This document shows positions 48,518 through 60,760 of a stretch of 64,000 nt of DNA, in pieces. The stretch is from Adiantum capillus-veneris (lineage: Eukaryota > Streptophyta > Polypodiopsida > Polypodiales > Pteridaceae): positions 55,985,340 through 56,049,339 of the forward strand of contig CM043942.1 of assembly GCA_014529385.2 (NCBI GenBank), given 5' to 3'. Positions within the stretch are counted from its first letter, which is position 1. Each line of letters starts with the position of its first letter. The translations under genes and the position numbers were made by a program. A model generated the notes under the pieces. The model did no database searches. It saw nothing but the letters and a program-made list of their open reading frames with translations, and had not been told where the DNA came from.

Positions 48518-48945
48518 GAAGAGAGTTTTAACGTCGTAGGAAACTATCCCAAAAGACGTTAAAGATTAGGTTAGATGTAGACTTACGTTAAATGAGATTT
48601 AGATTTATTTTTAGTTAGATTTACGTTTACTTAGATTTACGCTTATTTACGTTAGATCGAGTCCACGCAAGAATTACTTACGGTTTAGGGTTTAGAGGTA
48701 GACGAACAGTGAAAAGATCTACTATGAAAAGATGTTAAGATGCTGTGAAGTGCTACAGCTAGAGAAGAGGCAAAGGGGTTTTGTCCACTACATGCAGTAT
48801 CATGTAGACGTGGGTCTGTAGATTTCTTGTACCCACAAATATAGGTATTGACCAATAAAGACGAGATTATAACCCGGTGGTTCTGATCTCCGTGCACCTC
48901 TAGACCGAGGTGTGCGAGGATTGGACATGACTAGAGAATGTGAGG

Positions 48946-48947
<2 letters not shown>

Positions 48948-49009
<62 letters not shown>
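48948..49009. repeat. (GA)n microsatellite
   Basis: About 62 bases of pure GA, 80 bases upstream of the transposase gene. Confidence 0.97.
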
Positions 49010-49012
<3 letters not shown>

Positions 49013-49092
49013 GACGAAGAATGCCAATAGAATATTAAATTTGTTGTCCAAGTTATAAGATTTTTATCCTCATTATAAGTAGTGACAAGGAT

Positions 49093-52000
49093 GTGGGACC
49101 GTCCAGCCGAAACACCTATCTCTCAACGAGGGTCTTATATCCTTGTAATCAATGCAAGCATGCTGTGCGATGGACAAGACGTGTTTCTTTGCAGCACGTT
49201 CGCGAATTTGGCGAGTTCAATCCATCTATTATAGATCGAGTTGTTGCCAATTATACCTGGTCGGACTCTGACGCTGGCCAACAAGCAGCAATCTTGCAAC
49301 CCAATAGACGTGTTCGCAGGCGCTTTGGTCAAGCAGCATATGTGAGGCCACAAGATGTAGCCTCTGACAGCTCGGGGGATGATCATGCAGAGCACATTCC
49401 CAACGAGGCGATGTTTGAGCCCGAGATTGATGAAATGATCGAGACGATCATGGATTCAGAAAGGCTTATCTATGATGATATGAAAAGTGAAGCCGATACG
49501 CCATTGTATAATGGAGCACGTATGTCTAGATTGAAAGCACTCCTGGTTCTTCTCAACATGCAGACAAAGTTTGGATGGAGTGACACTAGCGTCACAGCGC
49601 TTTTCAGGTGATCTATTACAATTAGTTTACTTTAATAAAACTCTAAATGTATAATGATCTGATAGATTTTTACACGACTGTATCGTATTTTTATGTTGTG
49701 TAGATTGCTTAAAGAGCACATACTACCAGCTGACAATGTGATGCCAGATTCCCGAGATGAAGCAAGAAAGATTTTGCGAAACTTGGGGATGGATTACAAT
49801 TCTATCCACGCTTGTCCTAATGACTGCATTCTTTTCAGAGGGGAATACATAGACATGGAGAAGTGTCCGAAATGTGATTCCGAAAGATATCGAGTAGATC
49901 TCCACGGGACAAAAATTCCACAAAAGGTTTTGCGACATTTTTCTCTGCTTCCTCGCATCAAGCATTTCTTCGAATGTAAGTCCATGGCCGCCCTAGCATC
50001 ATGGCATGAGGAGAATAAATCTTCGGATGGTGTGCTACGAATTCCTGCAGATTGCGCAGCCTGGAAACATATAGATGGAACATGGTCGGATTTTTCCAGG
50101 GAAGCTCGAAATTTGCGCTTAGGCCTGGCTATGGATGGCGTAAATCCATTTGGTCAAAGATCAACATCTTACAGTGTATGGCCCGTTGTCATCGTCAACT
50201 ACAACATTCCCCCGTGGTTGACTACGAAGAAGGGGCACCTATGGCTAAGCTTGATTGTGCCAGGGCGATATAAAGTGGGGAATATGGATGTGTATCTTCG
50301 TCCACTATTGGAAGAGCTACAACAATTGTGGATTGGCATAGAGGTGGTGGATATGAGCCGACACACAGGACGACGGAATGCTTTGATCAGAGGCATTCTA
50401 ATGTGGACCATGCATGACTATCCCGGGCTAACAAAATGCTCAGGTGATCTATTGACACTCCTCACTCAGACACTGTAAATCTTGTTTTTTCCCATAGTTG
50501 ATCTATTATCATGTGTATACATGCAAGGCTTCAAACAAGCGGATACAGAGCATGTGTCACATGTGGACTTAGAATGAATGCACGTAGGGCGCCCTCACTG
50601 AAGAAGCAAATCTACGAAGGTCATCAAGCGTATCTTCCAGAGAATCATGTGTTACGCGATGGCTTTTTGGGAAGAGAGCCACCAAGGATGTCTGCACAAG
50701 CATGGTTAGAGCAGAAGGAGATGTGCGATGACGGATTGCCTCCAGGGATGAAGAGACTATCTCTATGGTACGAGTTACCATACTGGCCCTGACTCATGAA
50801 CAATCACTTGCTCGATCCAATGCACATATTCAAGAATGTGGGTAATCTACTATGGGACCATCTGACCGGTAAGAAAGATACTTTGGGAGCCAGAGTTGAC
50901 CTTAGAAATGTGGATCGTATGGAGCAATATTGGCCGCAAACAGCATCTGATGGATCGATAAAACTCCCTAAAGCACCATGGATTTTCACAGGAGCCCAAG
51001 AACGCAAAGTAAAAGAGACCATTCAATCTTTGCGGACCCCCACTGGCGTAATGCACTCGCTCCGAACGTGTTTTACTAAAGAAGGAAAGCTTACCGGTTT
51101 GAAGTCACACGATTGGCATAAAATGTGTCAGGTACGTTCATAGTGGACTTTAATATCATTGCATAAAATGTGGACTTTAATATCATTGCTGCACATACTT
51201 TACAGTTTATTTTACCGGTTGCCATTGAGGGATGTTTGTCTCTCGACATCCGTAACACAATCTACAAACTTGCAAAGCTGGTGCAATGGATCTCACAAAA
51301 GGATATCAACGTAGACTCCATACCATTCGCCAAACTAAATGCTGCGGAGCTTGTGTGCATGTTTGAGAAACATTTTCCTACTACCATGCTAACCATTTAG
51401 GTGCATCTTCTTGTTCACATAGTTGATGAGGTGGAAATAGCTGGCACAGTTCATTCCAGATGGATGTTCTTCTTAGAACGTTTCATGAAAACGCTTAAGG
51501 GATATGTGCGTCAAAAGGCACGTCCGGAGGGTAGCATGGCAGAAGGTTGGTTGGTATCAGAGTCCCTAGTGTACATTGGAGAGTGGCTAGACGGATTTGA
51601 TAAATCCCGGGACACGCTATGGCGAACCATAGATGATGAGCGCATATCTGGGATTGTCATGTGCAATCTTGGTGTTGAGAAGAAGATGACGGAAGATCTA
51701 GAGGCTAAAATCAACCGATTTTGCATGCTTCACAATCCAGTGATGCAAAAGTGGATTTCACAATATGAGGATGCAAAGCAAGAGCGACAAAGGGCACGAA
51801 TCGAGTGGAGACGGGGAAGACGACCACCGATGCACTATCCAGCGGTTCTGGAGAGCCTACCAACCTTCATGAGCTTAAGATGGTTGCACAACCAATTGAA
51901 AAGCGCACAACAATGCGGTGACGAAGTGACTGAAGAAGAGTGGGAGTACTCTCGGGGTTGCGCGACCAAGGTAAGTTTGCAATGTACGACTAGCTAGTGA

Positions 52001-52803
52001 ATTTATTTCTAAACGTTTGAACGGCCACTCATAATCTTTGTTCGTTGTAGTATAAGTCATACACAACAGCATGGTGTAAAGGTCGACATTTTAGGGTGGA
52101 ACCAATCGACAAAAAGCGTTTTACTCAAGATTGTGGAATCATGGCAAAATTTGAACAGTCTAGTCGACGACGTTCCTCTGATGCAGATCCTGTGGTAGCG
52201 GAACTCACTTACTTCGGCACGCTGCAAGAGATTTTGAGGATCGATTACAGAGGATTTTTTGTCGACTTGTTCGACGTGCAATGGTTCAAGATAATCATGG
52301 AGGGTCGCAACGCTACTGTGCGTAGAGGAGAGTCTGGTTTTCTTGAGGTGGATTCTACTAAGAAATGGACTGACCTAAGAGACACTTTCGTACTACCCGA
52401 GCATTGTGAACAAGTAAGTATATAAATAGTTAACATCCCCCTTTTACAAGTTATGTGCTTGAAAGCACTCATGTAAGTTATGTGGCTCTGGCAGGTAATA
52501 TTTCATCCTACAAAGTCTACATCAAACTGGTGGTACGTCATAGAGGTAGCCCCTCGTAGTGCAAGGACGTATGAAGGCTACCATGTGCCAATCACAACGA
52601 CATCAATGGAGGAGATCAGAGAAGATGCTCAATCAGAAGCCGCTGCGGTGGTGCCAGACGAGCATCAAGATGCTACTACTCTATATGGGGTGCATGCAGA
52701 GGAGCTACAAAATGAAACAGAGGATATGTGTTTAAACGGAGAGCTCTATATAGATATAGGAAGTTATGCTGAGTTATGCGAGGATGAGAGAGAGATCTCT
52801 TAA
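49093..52803 (+). pseudogene. CACTA TNP2-type transposase gene with in-frame stops
   Basis: Catalyses element excision and insertion. Exon 1 (to 49607) has a Cys pair 'YPCNQCKHAV' typical of the transposase-associated domain; the true start codon is unclear. A clean GT-AG intron (49608-49703) joins to exon 2 with the Transposase_21 core: 'IHACPNDCILFRGEYIDMEK', 'LRLGLAMDGVNPFGQRSTSY' and 'LPPW'-type 'NIPPWLTTKKGHLWLSLIVP'. Later exons carry 'LLDPMHIFKNVGNLLW', the DUF4218-like 'RWMFFLERFMKTLKGYVRQK' and the DUF4216-like 'RGFFVDLFDVQWFKI'. Further introns fit 51132-51205, 51971-52050 and 52414-52494. TGA at 50790-50792 and TAG at 51398-51400 fall inside conserved blocks. The exon 2-3 join near 50444-50527 does not keep frame with the simplest splice sites. 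Probably inactive. Confidence 0.9.
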
Positions 52804-53075
52804 AGCCACAAATATTGTACTTGAACAATTTTGCTCCGTGTTGTAAAAGCTCTGGCTCTCTAAGTACCTTCCATGGTGTATAACGCTCTTTTCTACTCGC
52901 GCTCACATCTTTTGATTGAAAATTCTGAGTTTTCGACTTGCCTCTTCTATCACTCGATTCATTGCGTCATTGTATTTATATGCGTCATTACGTCATTGTA
53001 TTTAATGGTCTTTGCGTCATTGTCTACTCTATTCATTCAATATTAAGTTTAAATATTCGTGTGTTTAATGCAGGT

Positions 53076-54410
53076 ATGGATGATGAGGAGTTTCTTTCTT
53101 CTTTGTCACCGCAGCAGAGACAGTGGTACGTGGAGCGTCATCGCTCTGGCGCATCATCGCGCGTTCCTACACCATCCGCATCTCCCTCTCTTTCGGAGCA
53201 TTCGGCGCGCTCCGAAGCTTCGGCGTCGACGAGACGAGCTTCACACTCGTCTAGACACCGGCGCTCTAGTGGTGGCGGTGGCGATTGTTGTGGGGATTCC
53301 ACCACCGATGCCTCCACACCGCCTCGTGTTCGACGAGGCTCTTTACCCTCCCCTTCTTTGCCCGCCCCCCACACCACCACAGCATCGCCATCTACGCCAG
53401 GTTTTGCACGGCTGACTGTTCCTAGAAGCTACACACCTCTACCTACTCCGCCAGGAGCCACCCCACTCGACACTCCTCGCTTCGGGGCCCAGACGCCGGT
53501 GGAGACACCTGACGTCCGTACCCCCATCGACACGCCGCTAGAGACCCCTGCCGGGACACCCAGGTTCACGCGTCACCGGCCAGAGGGCTTGCCTTACTCC
53601 GTCGACATCAGCGGCGGCATCATCATGGATGATGACGGCAAGAAGGTGATCTCGCGCATGCGTGGTCTTTGCTCCCAGCTGTTTAGACACTACATACTAA
53701 ACAAATGGAGTGAAGTACCAAGTGATTTAAAAAACAGAGTCATCAGCATACTTCATGATGAGTTTCCCGTTCCAACACGGGATCAGCGCTTCAATGAAGA
53801 CCTGATGAAGATTCAAATGCGCGAATACTGCAAACACAAGCGTTCCGAAGTGCAAAAAGCAATCAAGAATGGGTGGAACAGGCCAGATTGGTTGGCCAAA
53901 GAAGATTGGAAGAATGCGAAGAAAGCAGCGCGCGAGAATCCCGACAAGTGGAAGCAACAAAAGGATGCAGCCAGAGCGCGAGTAGAGGCAGGGAGCTCGC
54001 ACCACTTGGGGAGCGGTGGATGGGCATCATTTGAGGCCGATTTTGTAAGTGTTTTTGCATTGCTCTTTATGTTCGATAGTTTAGGGTTTATGAGTTTTTT
54101 AATTCTAACATAATGAAATCTTTGTATGTTTTGACAGTGGTCGATGACAGGACGTGATCCCACACCGTACGAGCGCGAGTACGCAGGCAGGAAGGGCTTA
54201 AACGCCCTGATGGACATTCTCAGTTCTCGCGACGGCATGGTTAGTATTAGGGTTTACTCTTTTTTATTTTTTGTATTGTTTTATAAATGTTGTTATATGT
54301 TTATACTTACTGAAAGCTGTCTTATTGTCTTTTTTTGCAAAATCCGACAGATACGCCGCTTGGACGCGATGAGACGTCTGACTAGACGACGTCAGTTTAG
54401 CCGTAGCTAG
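53076..54410 (+). CDS. CACTA TNPA-like second protein, apparently intact
   Basis: A three-exon gene: 53076-54044, 54138-54239 and 54351-54410, joined by GT-AG introns that keep frame, giving 376 residues with no stop. The N-terminal third is Ser/Pro/Thr-rich, with repeated 'TP' motifs ('TPLPTPPGATPLDTP'). The C-terminal part 'SRMRGLCSQLFRHYILNKWS' to 'NRPDWLAKEDWKNAKKAARE' and 'GRDPTPYEREY' is the conserved domain of plant Ptta/En/Spm-type transposon proteins, thought to bind subterminal repeats. The tail is Arg-rich. An AG acceptor directly before the ATG suggests an upstream non-coding exon, possibly shared with the transposase transcript as in En/Spm. It carries fewer lesions than its neighbour. 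Confidence 0.85.
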
Positions 54411-54768
54411 ATAGCATTAGTTTAGGGTTTCTCATAGCTTATGTATCATGAGACGGATTTTATACGTCTTTTTGAACCATGTATATTATTATATTTGTCA
54501 CCGCAGTTCATTTTGCCAATCAATTCTTTATGCCTATGATGTTGTACAATTGTCATTATTACATTTGCCAATCAATTCATTTTGCCTATGATGTGTACAA
54601 TTGTCAATTTTACGCTTGTCAATTTTGCAAACAATGCGTCTTGTGGGTGACTATTTTGGGTCTATTATCTACCCTTGCACTTTTTTTAAAAAGTGAATCA
54701 AGTACAATATGGTTGATGGGTGGCAGGGCATTCAATGCCCTGTCACCAAATATTTTTTCTCTCGGGTG

Positions 54769-54980
54769 TCGCTATAACCGTCGCTATTTATGGCTCTGTA
54801 GCATCGCTATGAGCGTCGCTATAGACTTTTGTGTAAACGTCGCTATAACCGTCGCTATGACCGTCGCTATATAGCGACGGTTATAGCGATGCATATAGCG
54901 ACGCATATAGTGACGCTCTCGTAGCGACGCTTTTAGCGACGCCGGGGGTTATAAAAACCCAGTGTATTTCCGTCGCTAAC
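54769..54980. repeat. Right subterminal repeats
   Basis: At least ten CGTCGCTAT or inverse ATAGCGACG words in both orientations, mirroring the left subterminal motifs. They form hairpins, such as CGTCGCTATATAGCGACG near 54865-54882. Likely binding sites of the TNPA-like protein. Confidence 0.9.
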
Positions 54981-55000
54981 AACGTCACAAGAGCACACAA

Positions 55001-55012
55001 CCTCTTGTAGTG
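55001..55012. repeat. CACTA right terminal inverted repeat
   Basis: CCTCTTGTAGTG, exact complement of the left terminus, followed by target duplication AAT. Confidence 0.97.
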
Positions 55013-55955
55013 AATCACAATCACACTCTCAATCTCAATCTCAATCTCTTGATGGTGAGGCGGTCCGGGCCGGCAACAAGAAGAGCGTCCTCTAAACACC
55101 CTTCAAGGCTCCCGTGCTGCTCAATTGGGGCTGGGGCAAGCACAATCAGAGACAACAACAACCCACAGTCAGAAACGAAACAAGAAAAGGAGCACCACCT
55201 AGTTGTAGATGCGAACTAGGACGCACGTGATATCTCCTTGTACTCAAACGCACAAAGAGAGGGGAATGCAAGATAGCCACACACACCAAACACAAACATT
55301 CACCACGCCAGAGAGAGGTAAAGAGCACAAATCAACTTGAGCAACTCAGTCTTAGCCTTAAAGACTAGATGCACACAAAGCTTGATGAGAAATAGAGAGA
55401 CAACACAAAACTTGACCTTGTTGCCAATACACAAATTGTCTTAGGGTCACGGGAGCCCTCTCACCGAGCACCCTCTTACAATTTACCTTTTAGGCAAACA
55501 ATTCAACAAGCCCTTAAACTACCAAGCATGAAATGGCACAACAAACTTCAAGGACAATATACCTTCAACCACCTCATGAGCCAACTTATCAAGTCAATTT
55601 GGAGAGAAGAGTCCTAGTTGCAGCATATAATTGCACCCAAAACTATGAATCTTATTTATGGACAAGAGTAGGCTACAAGTGTGATTGCAGAGTATAGTAT
55701 CACTCCACTCCTCTAGATGACATAACTAACTTCAAGCTTCTCCATGCACCTATGTGTAGTGATGGAATAGAGCACTCACAATGCACACACTCTACACAAC
55801 TAGGCTTGAAGAGTGGTGTGTTATGTGTTGAGAATGGTGTGGTGTAGTGTGATCATGGGATGATTTACAAGGGAGAGAAGGGCTCTATTTATAGGTTTTA
55901 GAAGCCTCGATTAGGATTAGGCCTAATCAAGTTTATTTGAAGGAATAAAAGATTA

Positions 55956-56035
<80 letters not shown>

Positions 56036-57929
56036 GGTGGGTCTCTCTTGTCCTTTGAGTCACATGGATGTGGGCTCAAGGAAGAGAATTATTGAGGATG
56101 AAAGGAGAGAGGATTGAGTGAATAATTTGGGAGTGCCTACTCTAGTAGAGGGTGCATCTTACAATAAGGTTAGTGGTTAGTAGTTAGTAATTATCACTAA
56201 AAAATATTTACAAAATCATTCACCAAATGGTGAGATATATGATGAGAAAAGTTAGAGAAGGGATAAACTTGTAAAGCAAGGTTGAAGCTTGGAGAAGTTG
56301 ACATTCACCTCTTTACAGCACCGTTAGAAGAAGCGGTTAGCATGGTGAAGTAACGTGTGTCGATGAAGCTATGTTATCTTCAAACGTTGGAAAATTCATG
56401 ATAAAAGCCTTCATTTGCAGAGGTTATCCTTGGATTTTTGTTGATTTTTTGAAGTTCTTTACAAAGCTGAAGAGAGTGTGGTAATATGGACATATATGTA
56501 AAGAGAAAGGGGGACACATAGGGTGTAGAAATGGAGGATGAAGGCTATTGAGGTGTGAGAGATGTGGCAATGGTGAAGAGGGTGAATTAGGACATGGGAG
56601 TTGCAGGTTTGGGAGTGGGAAGGAGAGGGAGGAGTGTGTGTGAAAGAGGAAAATGATAAAGTGGAAGAGGGAGTGTGGCTGCATAGCATGGGCAAACTGG
56701 GATTCACCAATAAAATCATAGCTCACAGCTCATGGCTCAAAAAAAATATGAAAAAATTTGAGGTGAAAGTTCAGCTCACGAGCTACAACTTTTGTTTGTA
56801 CCACCTTTTCAAATTCGGGGAGCATGTGATCTTTAAAAATTCAGCAAAACCGACTGTTTTTTCCACTGCACAAGGTCCTTGTGAGGTCTTTCTTTGAATG
56901 ATTCTTTTGAATACCTCCAAGAGTGAGCTCCCCATGGTGCATGCATGCATTCCACATACCCTTGACCTTATTTGGTAGGTCTAAAATTGAAGATATTGTT
57001 GAGATCATGATATAAATGAATAGTATAACTAAGAAAATCAAATATTGAGGGGTCTAAAAAAATATGTACATGTCAAATATAAATAATATAGGTGGAAAAA
57101 ATATAAAGGGGTCAAAATAAATCTCTCTCATTATAAGTCTACCATAAAAAGATGAATATTTTTGGTGTTCTAATTTATGAGAGTAAAAGAGAATAGATGT
57201 AGGAAGGAAAAATCACAATAGTGAAAAAACATAAATAAAACTAGTTTTTTTGGATTTTTGTTGGGATGGAGTTACACCAAAAATAAGAGAAGCTTGCATG
57301 AAATTATTTTTATATGGAATAAAGAGTATGCAAAATGGTAAGAAAAAATATGGTAATGGTGAGTCATGTACATAGCATAAATAACACACACCTAAGTATA
57401 AATATTTAAATAAATACCAAATAATTATGAAAAATCATTTTATTTAGCCCCTATATACAATAAAATATTTACACACAAATGGGCCATAAGATACTTATAT
57501 TTTTTTATTTTATTATTTTTTTGGCTCAACTAGCCCAGTGACTAGCTAATTGAGGGTTTTTAAAAAAATATGGAGAAAGTCCCTAACTCACACACGCCTA
57601 TGTACAGTGAAATGGTAGGGATAACCAAAATGTTTGAGTGATTTGATAGGGTGAGGTAGCTTACTATGGCAATTATGGAAAGCCGAAAAACGGCTATCAA
57701 TGGCAACAACGATCATAATCGAAATCTCAACACGATCACAATCCCAATATCATGACACCCTGCATCGTCTACAAAATAGCTAAAAGAACATACTCGTGCA
57801 ACAAATCAACATGGTAATCAAATTCAAAACATCATTTTGTACCATCATAAAAGAGTATAATCACTTCTTGATTGGATCAAACAAAAAGATATTACCTGTA
57901 CTGATAATTGTTTGTAAGCTAACCACTGG
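55013..57929. other. No gene recognised; possible LTR at 55050-55950
   Basis: After the CT-rich flank, a minus-strand TATA-like 'CCTATAAATAGAGCCC' (near 55885-55900) precedes text resembling an LTR transcribed leftward. The rest is AT-rich, with frames such as 56601-56897 that lack any recognised domain. Ends at the second assembly gap. Confidence 0.45.
55959..56032. repeat. (AT)n microsatellite
   Basis: 74 bases of pure AT; self-complementary and cruciform-prone. Confidence 0.98.
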
Positions 57930-58129
57930 NNNNNNNNNNNNNNNNNNNNNNNNNNNNNNNNNNNNNNNNNNNNNNNNNNNNNNNNNNNNNNNNNNNNNNN
58001 NNNNNNNNNNNNNNNNNNNNNNNNNNNNNNNNNNNNNNNNNNNNNNNNNNNNNNNNNNNNNNNNNNNNNNNNNNNNNNNNNNNNNNNNNNNNNNNNNNNN
58101 NNNNNNNNNNNNNNNNNNNNNNNNNNNNN
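57930..58129. other. Assembly gap (200 N)
   Basis: Exactly 200 N. It cuts the RT of the minus-strand gypsy element at 58130-60760. Confidence 1.
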
Positions 58130-58690
58130 ATTGATCTCTTTTAAGAAAACAAATTCACTTTTTCTTTTATTGATGTAAAAATTATTGTCTCTCGAAACTT
58201 GAAATATACTGAAGATGCTCTTTATGTTCCTCAATAGTCTTTGATTAGATGAACATAATGTCGTTGAAGAACACTCCCGAGAAAGCTTGATGAGATCTGA
58301 AGAGCCTTTCCTCATTTGAGTAAGGTAGATGGTGCATTGGTCAGTCCAAAAAAGGTAGTACTAAGAATTTCATAACACTAGGCCAATACTTGTTCAAAAG
58401 GTCGTCTTATGAATATCTTCAGGCACTATCCTTATTTGGTGATAACCACTTTCAAGATCTATTCTACCAAAGTAGGTAGACTACTTTATAACTTATTGCA
58501 TAGATCTTCTATCCTAGGAACATGAAATCTATTCTTTATATGTTATTTGACTAAGTGCTCCATAGTCCACCCACATTCAATAAGTACCATCTTTTTTTTG
58601 TACTAGCAGAACAAGTGTAAACAAAATGGAGATGAACTAGGCCTTCCCATCCCTTTTTCCACAAGCTTGTTCACTTGCCTCATAATCTCC
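58130..58690 (-). pseudogene. Reverse transcriptase of the chromovirus-like element
   Basis: Minus-strand reading gives 'MRQVNKLVEKGMGRPSSSPF' (58630-58690), 'KNRFHVPRIEDLCNKL' and 'FGLTNAPSTLLK'. Stops and frameshifts interrupt it. The palm YxDD is not legible before the gap. Confidence 0.8.
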
Positions 58691-59013
58691 TTTTGATGAG
58701 ATGATGCGACTTGATAAGAAAGGCTTATTAGGAAGTGAGCTACCAGGTAGAAGTTCTATGAAATGATTATCTTGTTCCCTTTTGGAGGGGTTAGCTCCTT
58801 GAAATGTCATCCATAAACACATCTGAAACTCATTTAGGAAACTAGAAATTTCTTTTATTCCTCTTTTTTTATTTTTTAACTTCATTTAGGAACACATTCA
58901 TCTTCCTTAGACTCCTTGACAAAAACCATGAGTCTGTACAATAGGTATAGTGTTTTCCTACACTATTGACATCAAGTGCAACATCCTTGCCTCAATAGGA
59001 AAAGAGGACTTTC

Positions 59014-59128
59014 TCTCTATAAACTTCATAGTGGCAGTCATACGATCAAACCATGGTGCCCCTAAAATACGATCTCTATAAACTTCATAGTGGCAGTCAT
59101 ACGATCAAACCATGGTGCCCCTAAAATA
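59014..59128. repeat. 59-bp near-exact tandem duplication
   Basis: Two copies beginning TCTCTATAAACTTCATAG (59014, 59073) inside the pol region of the minus-strand element; 59 is not a multiple of 3, so it shifts the frame. Confidence 0.95.
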
Positions 59129-59199
59129 AAATCTTCATGCTTGAGTGGGAGAGGAATAAATCTTTCTTGTTGGACATAGCATTGCACATGGAGCCTTAG

Positions 59200-59390
59200 C
59201 TTCCCAATCAATGGAGTGACTGAGACCTCTTGCCCTTTGAAAACTCCATCTTCTTATACCACATCTCCCATCTCAAAGTCATAAATTCCTAAACAAGCTC
59301 AACAAAAATGAATTTGTGAATAGATCCAGGGTCAAACAATATGAAAGCATCATACTCTCTTACTTTTCTTCACGCACATGGGAGTGGTGC
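59200..59390 (-). pseudogene. Protease active-site region
   Basis: Minus strand reads 'YDAFILFDPGSIHKFIF', matching the chromovirus protease pattern LxDxGSxHxFI. The DPGS codons lie at 59322-59333. Confidence 0.75.
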
Positions 59391-59399
59391 TCCATTGCA

Positions 59400-60760
59400 A
59401 TGGCCCTCCTCTTTTAGAGCTTCCACCATGGTGGCTCTAGGAGAGTCATTACTTTCACTACTCTTGGGACATGCATGAGAAACATGACCTTTCTCTCCAC
59501 ACTTGAAACACTTGTTATCCTTATGATAATGTTAAACTTCTTTAGGAATTATTATTTTTAAACCTTTGCAGCCTTTTTATTTTGTCCTTTATTTTGTTTC
59601 CTTTGTTGTTTGTTGTTAGCCTGGGAGAATCTTGTGTCACATTGTTCTTTCCCTTTGGCTTAGTTGAATCCTTGGCTTCCATTGGCTTGGATCTCTTGTT
59701 GGTCCCTTGTTGGAAATGAATCCTTGAAGTGACCATACTATGATGTATGACCTCCGTAATGGTTTTAGGTATTTATGAGTTGACATACTCATTGATCTCC
59801 TTAGATAGGCCATCACAAAATAGTCTATTTGTAGACAATGGGTTTGAGATCTAACTTTCAAAACTTATCCACATACTTTTGGATAAACTCATACGAGGCC
59901 ATCTTCAAACTTTCCATTCTATGAGGACTTTGTCTTTGGCACCACTTGGAAGAAATTGCTTTGTTTTTGGCATCATTTGAAGGATTTCTTTGTAATTGCG
60001 ATCCTCAAAGCTTTCTAAGGCTTTGGTTGCTTCACCTTGAATACATAGGCTTGCCCACTATTGACAAGATGACTTTCGGAAATGCATACAAACATTTTGG
60101 ATCTTTGAAGATTCCAAGAAATCTTCATCTCCAAAAGCTATGTGAAATTGTTGAATAAACCCGAGTACTTTGTCAGTTTCTCCAACGGTTCCATCATAGG
60201 TAAGAAAGATGATCTTCTTTCCTCCCTCTTTGATTTTTTTCAACTTACATGACCTATTCCATGCTGTTAGATCCTCCGTTTATCCCTTCTCTTCTCTCTT
60301 GGGTGGCAAGTCACTGTCCTCCATGTCAGAAGATGGTGATGATGTTGAAGACAAAGTTGAGGAAGAAGACGAAGATGATGACCACTTTATTTTCTTCCTC
60401 TTGCTTGGATTCCTTTCTCCATTCTTTGAATGGGAGGGAGTGATTGATGACTTCCTCTTCTTTTTGGGAGAGTAGGTGACCATCATGCTCACCGTCTTCT
60501 TGGGGTAGAATCACTTTCAGAGGTAGGTAGAGTGTCGCTTTCATATGTCTCCCTTGAAAGTTCATGACCCACTTCTTCTTCTCGAACAATTTTCCTTGGA
60601 GGTCCTTCTAGTATATCCTCTTCATTACCTAATGAGATTCCTCTTTTGGAGTTCTCACTTGGAGGCCTCACAAGAATTCTCTCTTCTTGGGCACTTGGGG
60701 GAACTTGAGCTTGAAGGTATTGAATTTGGCTTTGAACCACTACTTGCAAAATAGGGTTTC
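59400..60760 (-). pseudogene. gag with intact CCHC zinc knuckle
   Basis: The matrix/capsid-like core is read at 60058-60243: 'YDGTVGETDKVLGFIQQFHI' then 'KIQNVCMHFRKSS'. A basic, Ser-rich segment lies at 60280-60492. The knuckle C-F-K-C-G-E-K-G-H-V-S-H-A-C at 59469-59510 keeps all four ligands of CX2CX4HX4C. Frameshifts separate the pieces. Confidence 0.85.

Larger units (their letters stand above)
46915..55012 (+). mobile_element. CACTA (En/Spm-type) transposon, structurally complete
   Basis: The 8098-bp element is bounded by inverted termini CACTACAAGAGG (46915-46926) and CCTCTTGTAGTG (55001-55012). It is flanked by the 3-bp duplication AAT (46912-46914, 55013-55015) that CACTA elements make. 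From left to right: subterminal repeats with a perfect hairpin, microsatellites, a captured HIPP fragment, a TNP2-type transposase gene (49093-52803), a TNPA-like gene (53076-54410) and right subterminal repeats. In-frame stops in the transposase argue against autonomy. Confidence 0.97.
58130..60760 (-). mobile_element. Minus-strand chromovirus-like Ty3/gypsy gag-PR-RT
   Basis: From right to left: gag (59950-60760), zinc knuckle (59469-59510), protease (about 59200-59390) and RT (58130-58690), then the assembly gap. The RT wording ('RPSSSPF', 'KNRFHVPRIEDL', 'GLTNAPSTL') is that of chromoviruses, but the chromodomain would lie beyond the gap. No LTR or primer site was found on the right side. 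Confidence 0.85.
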
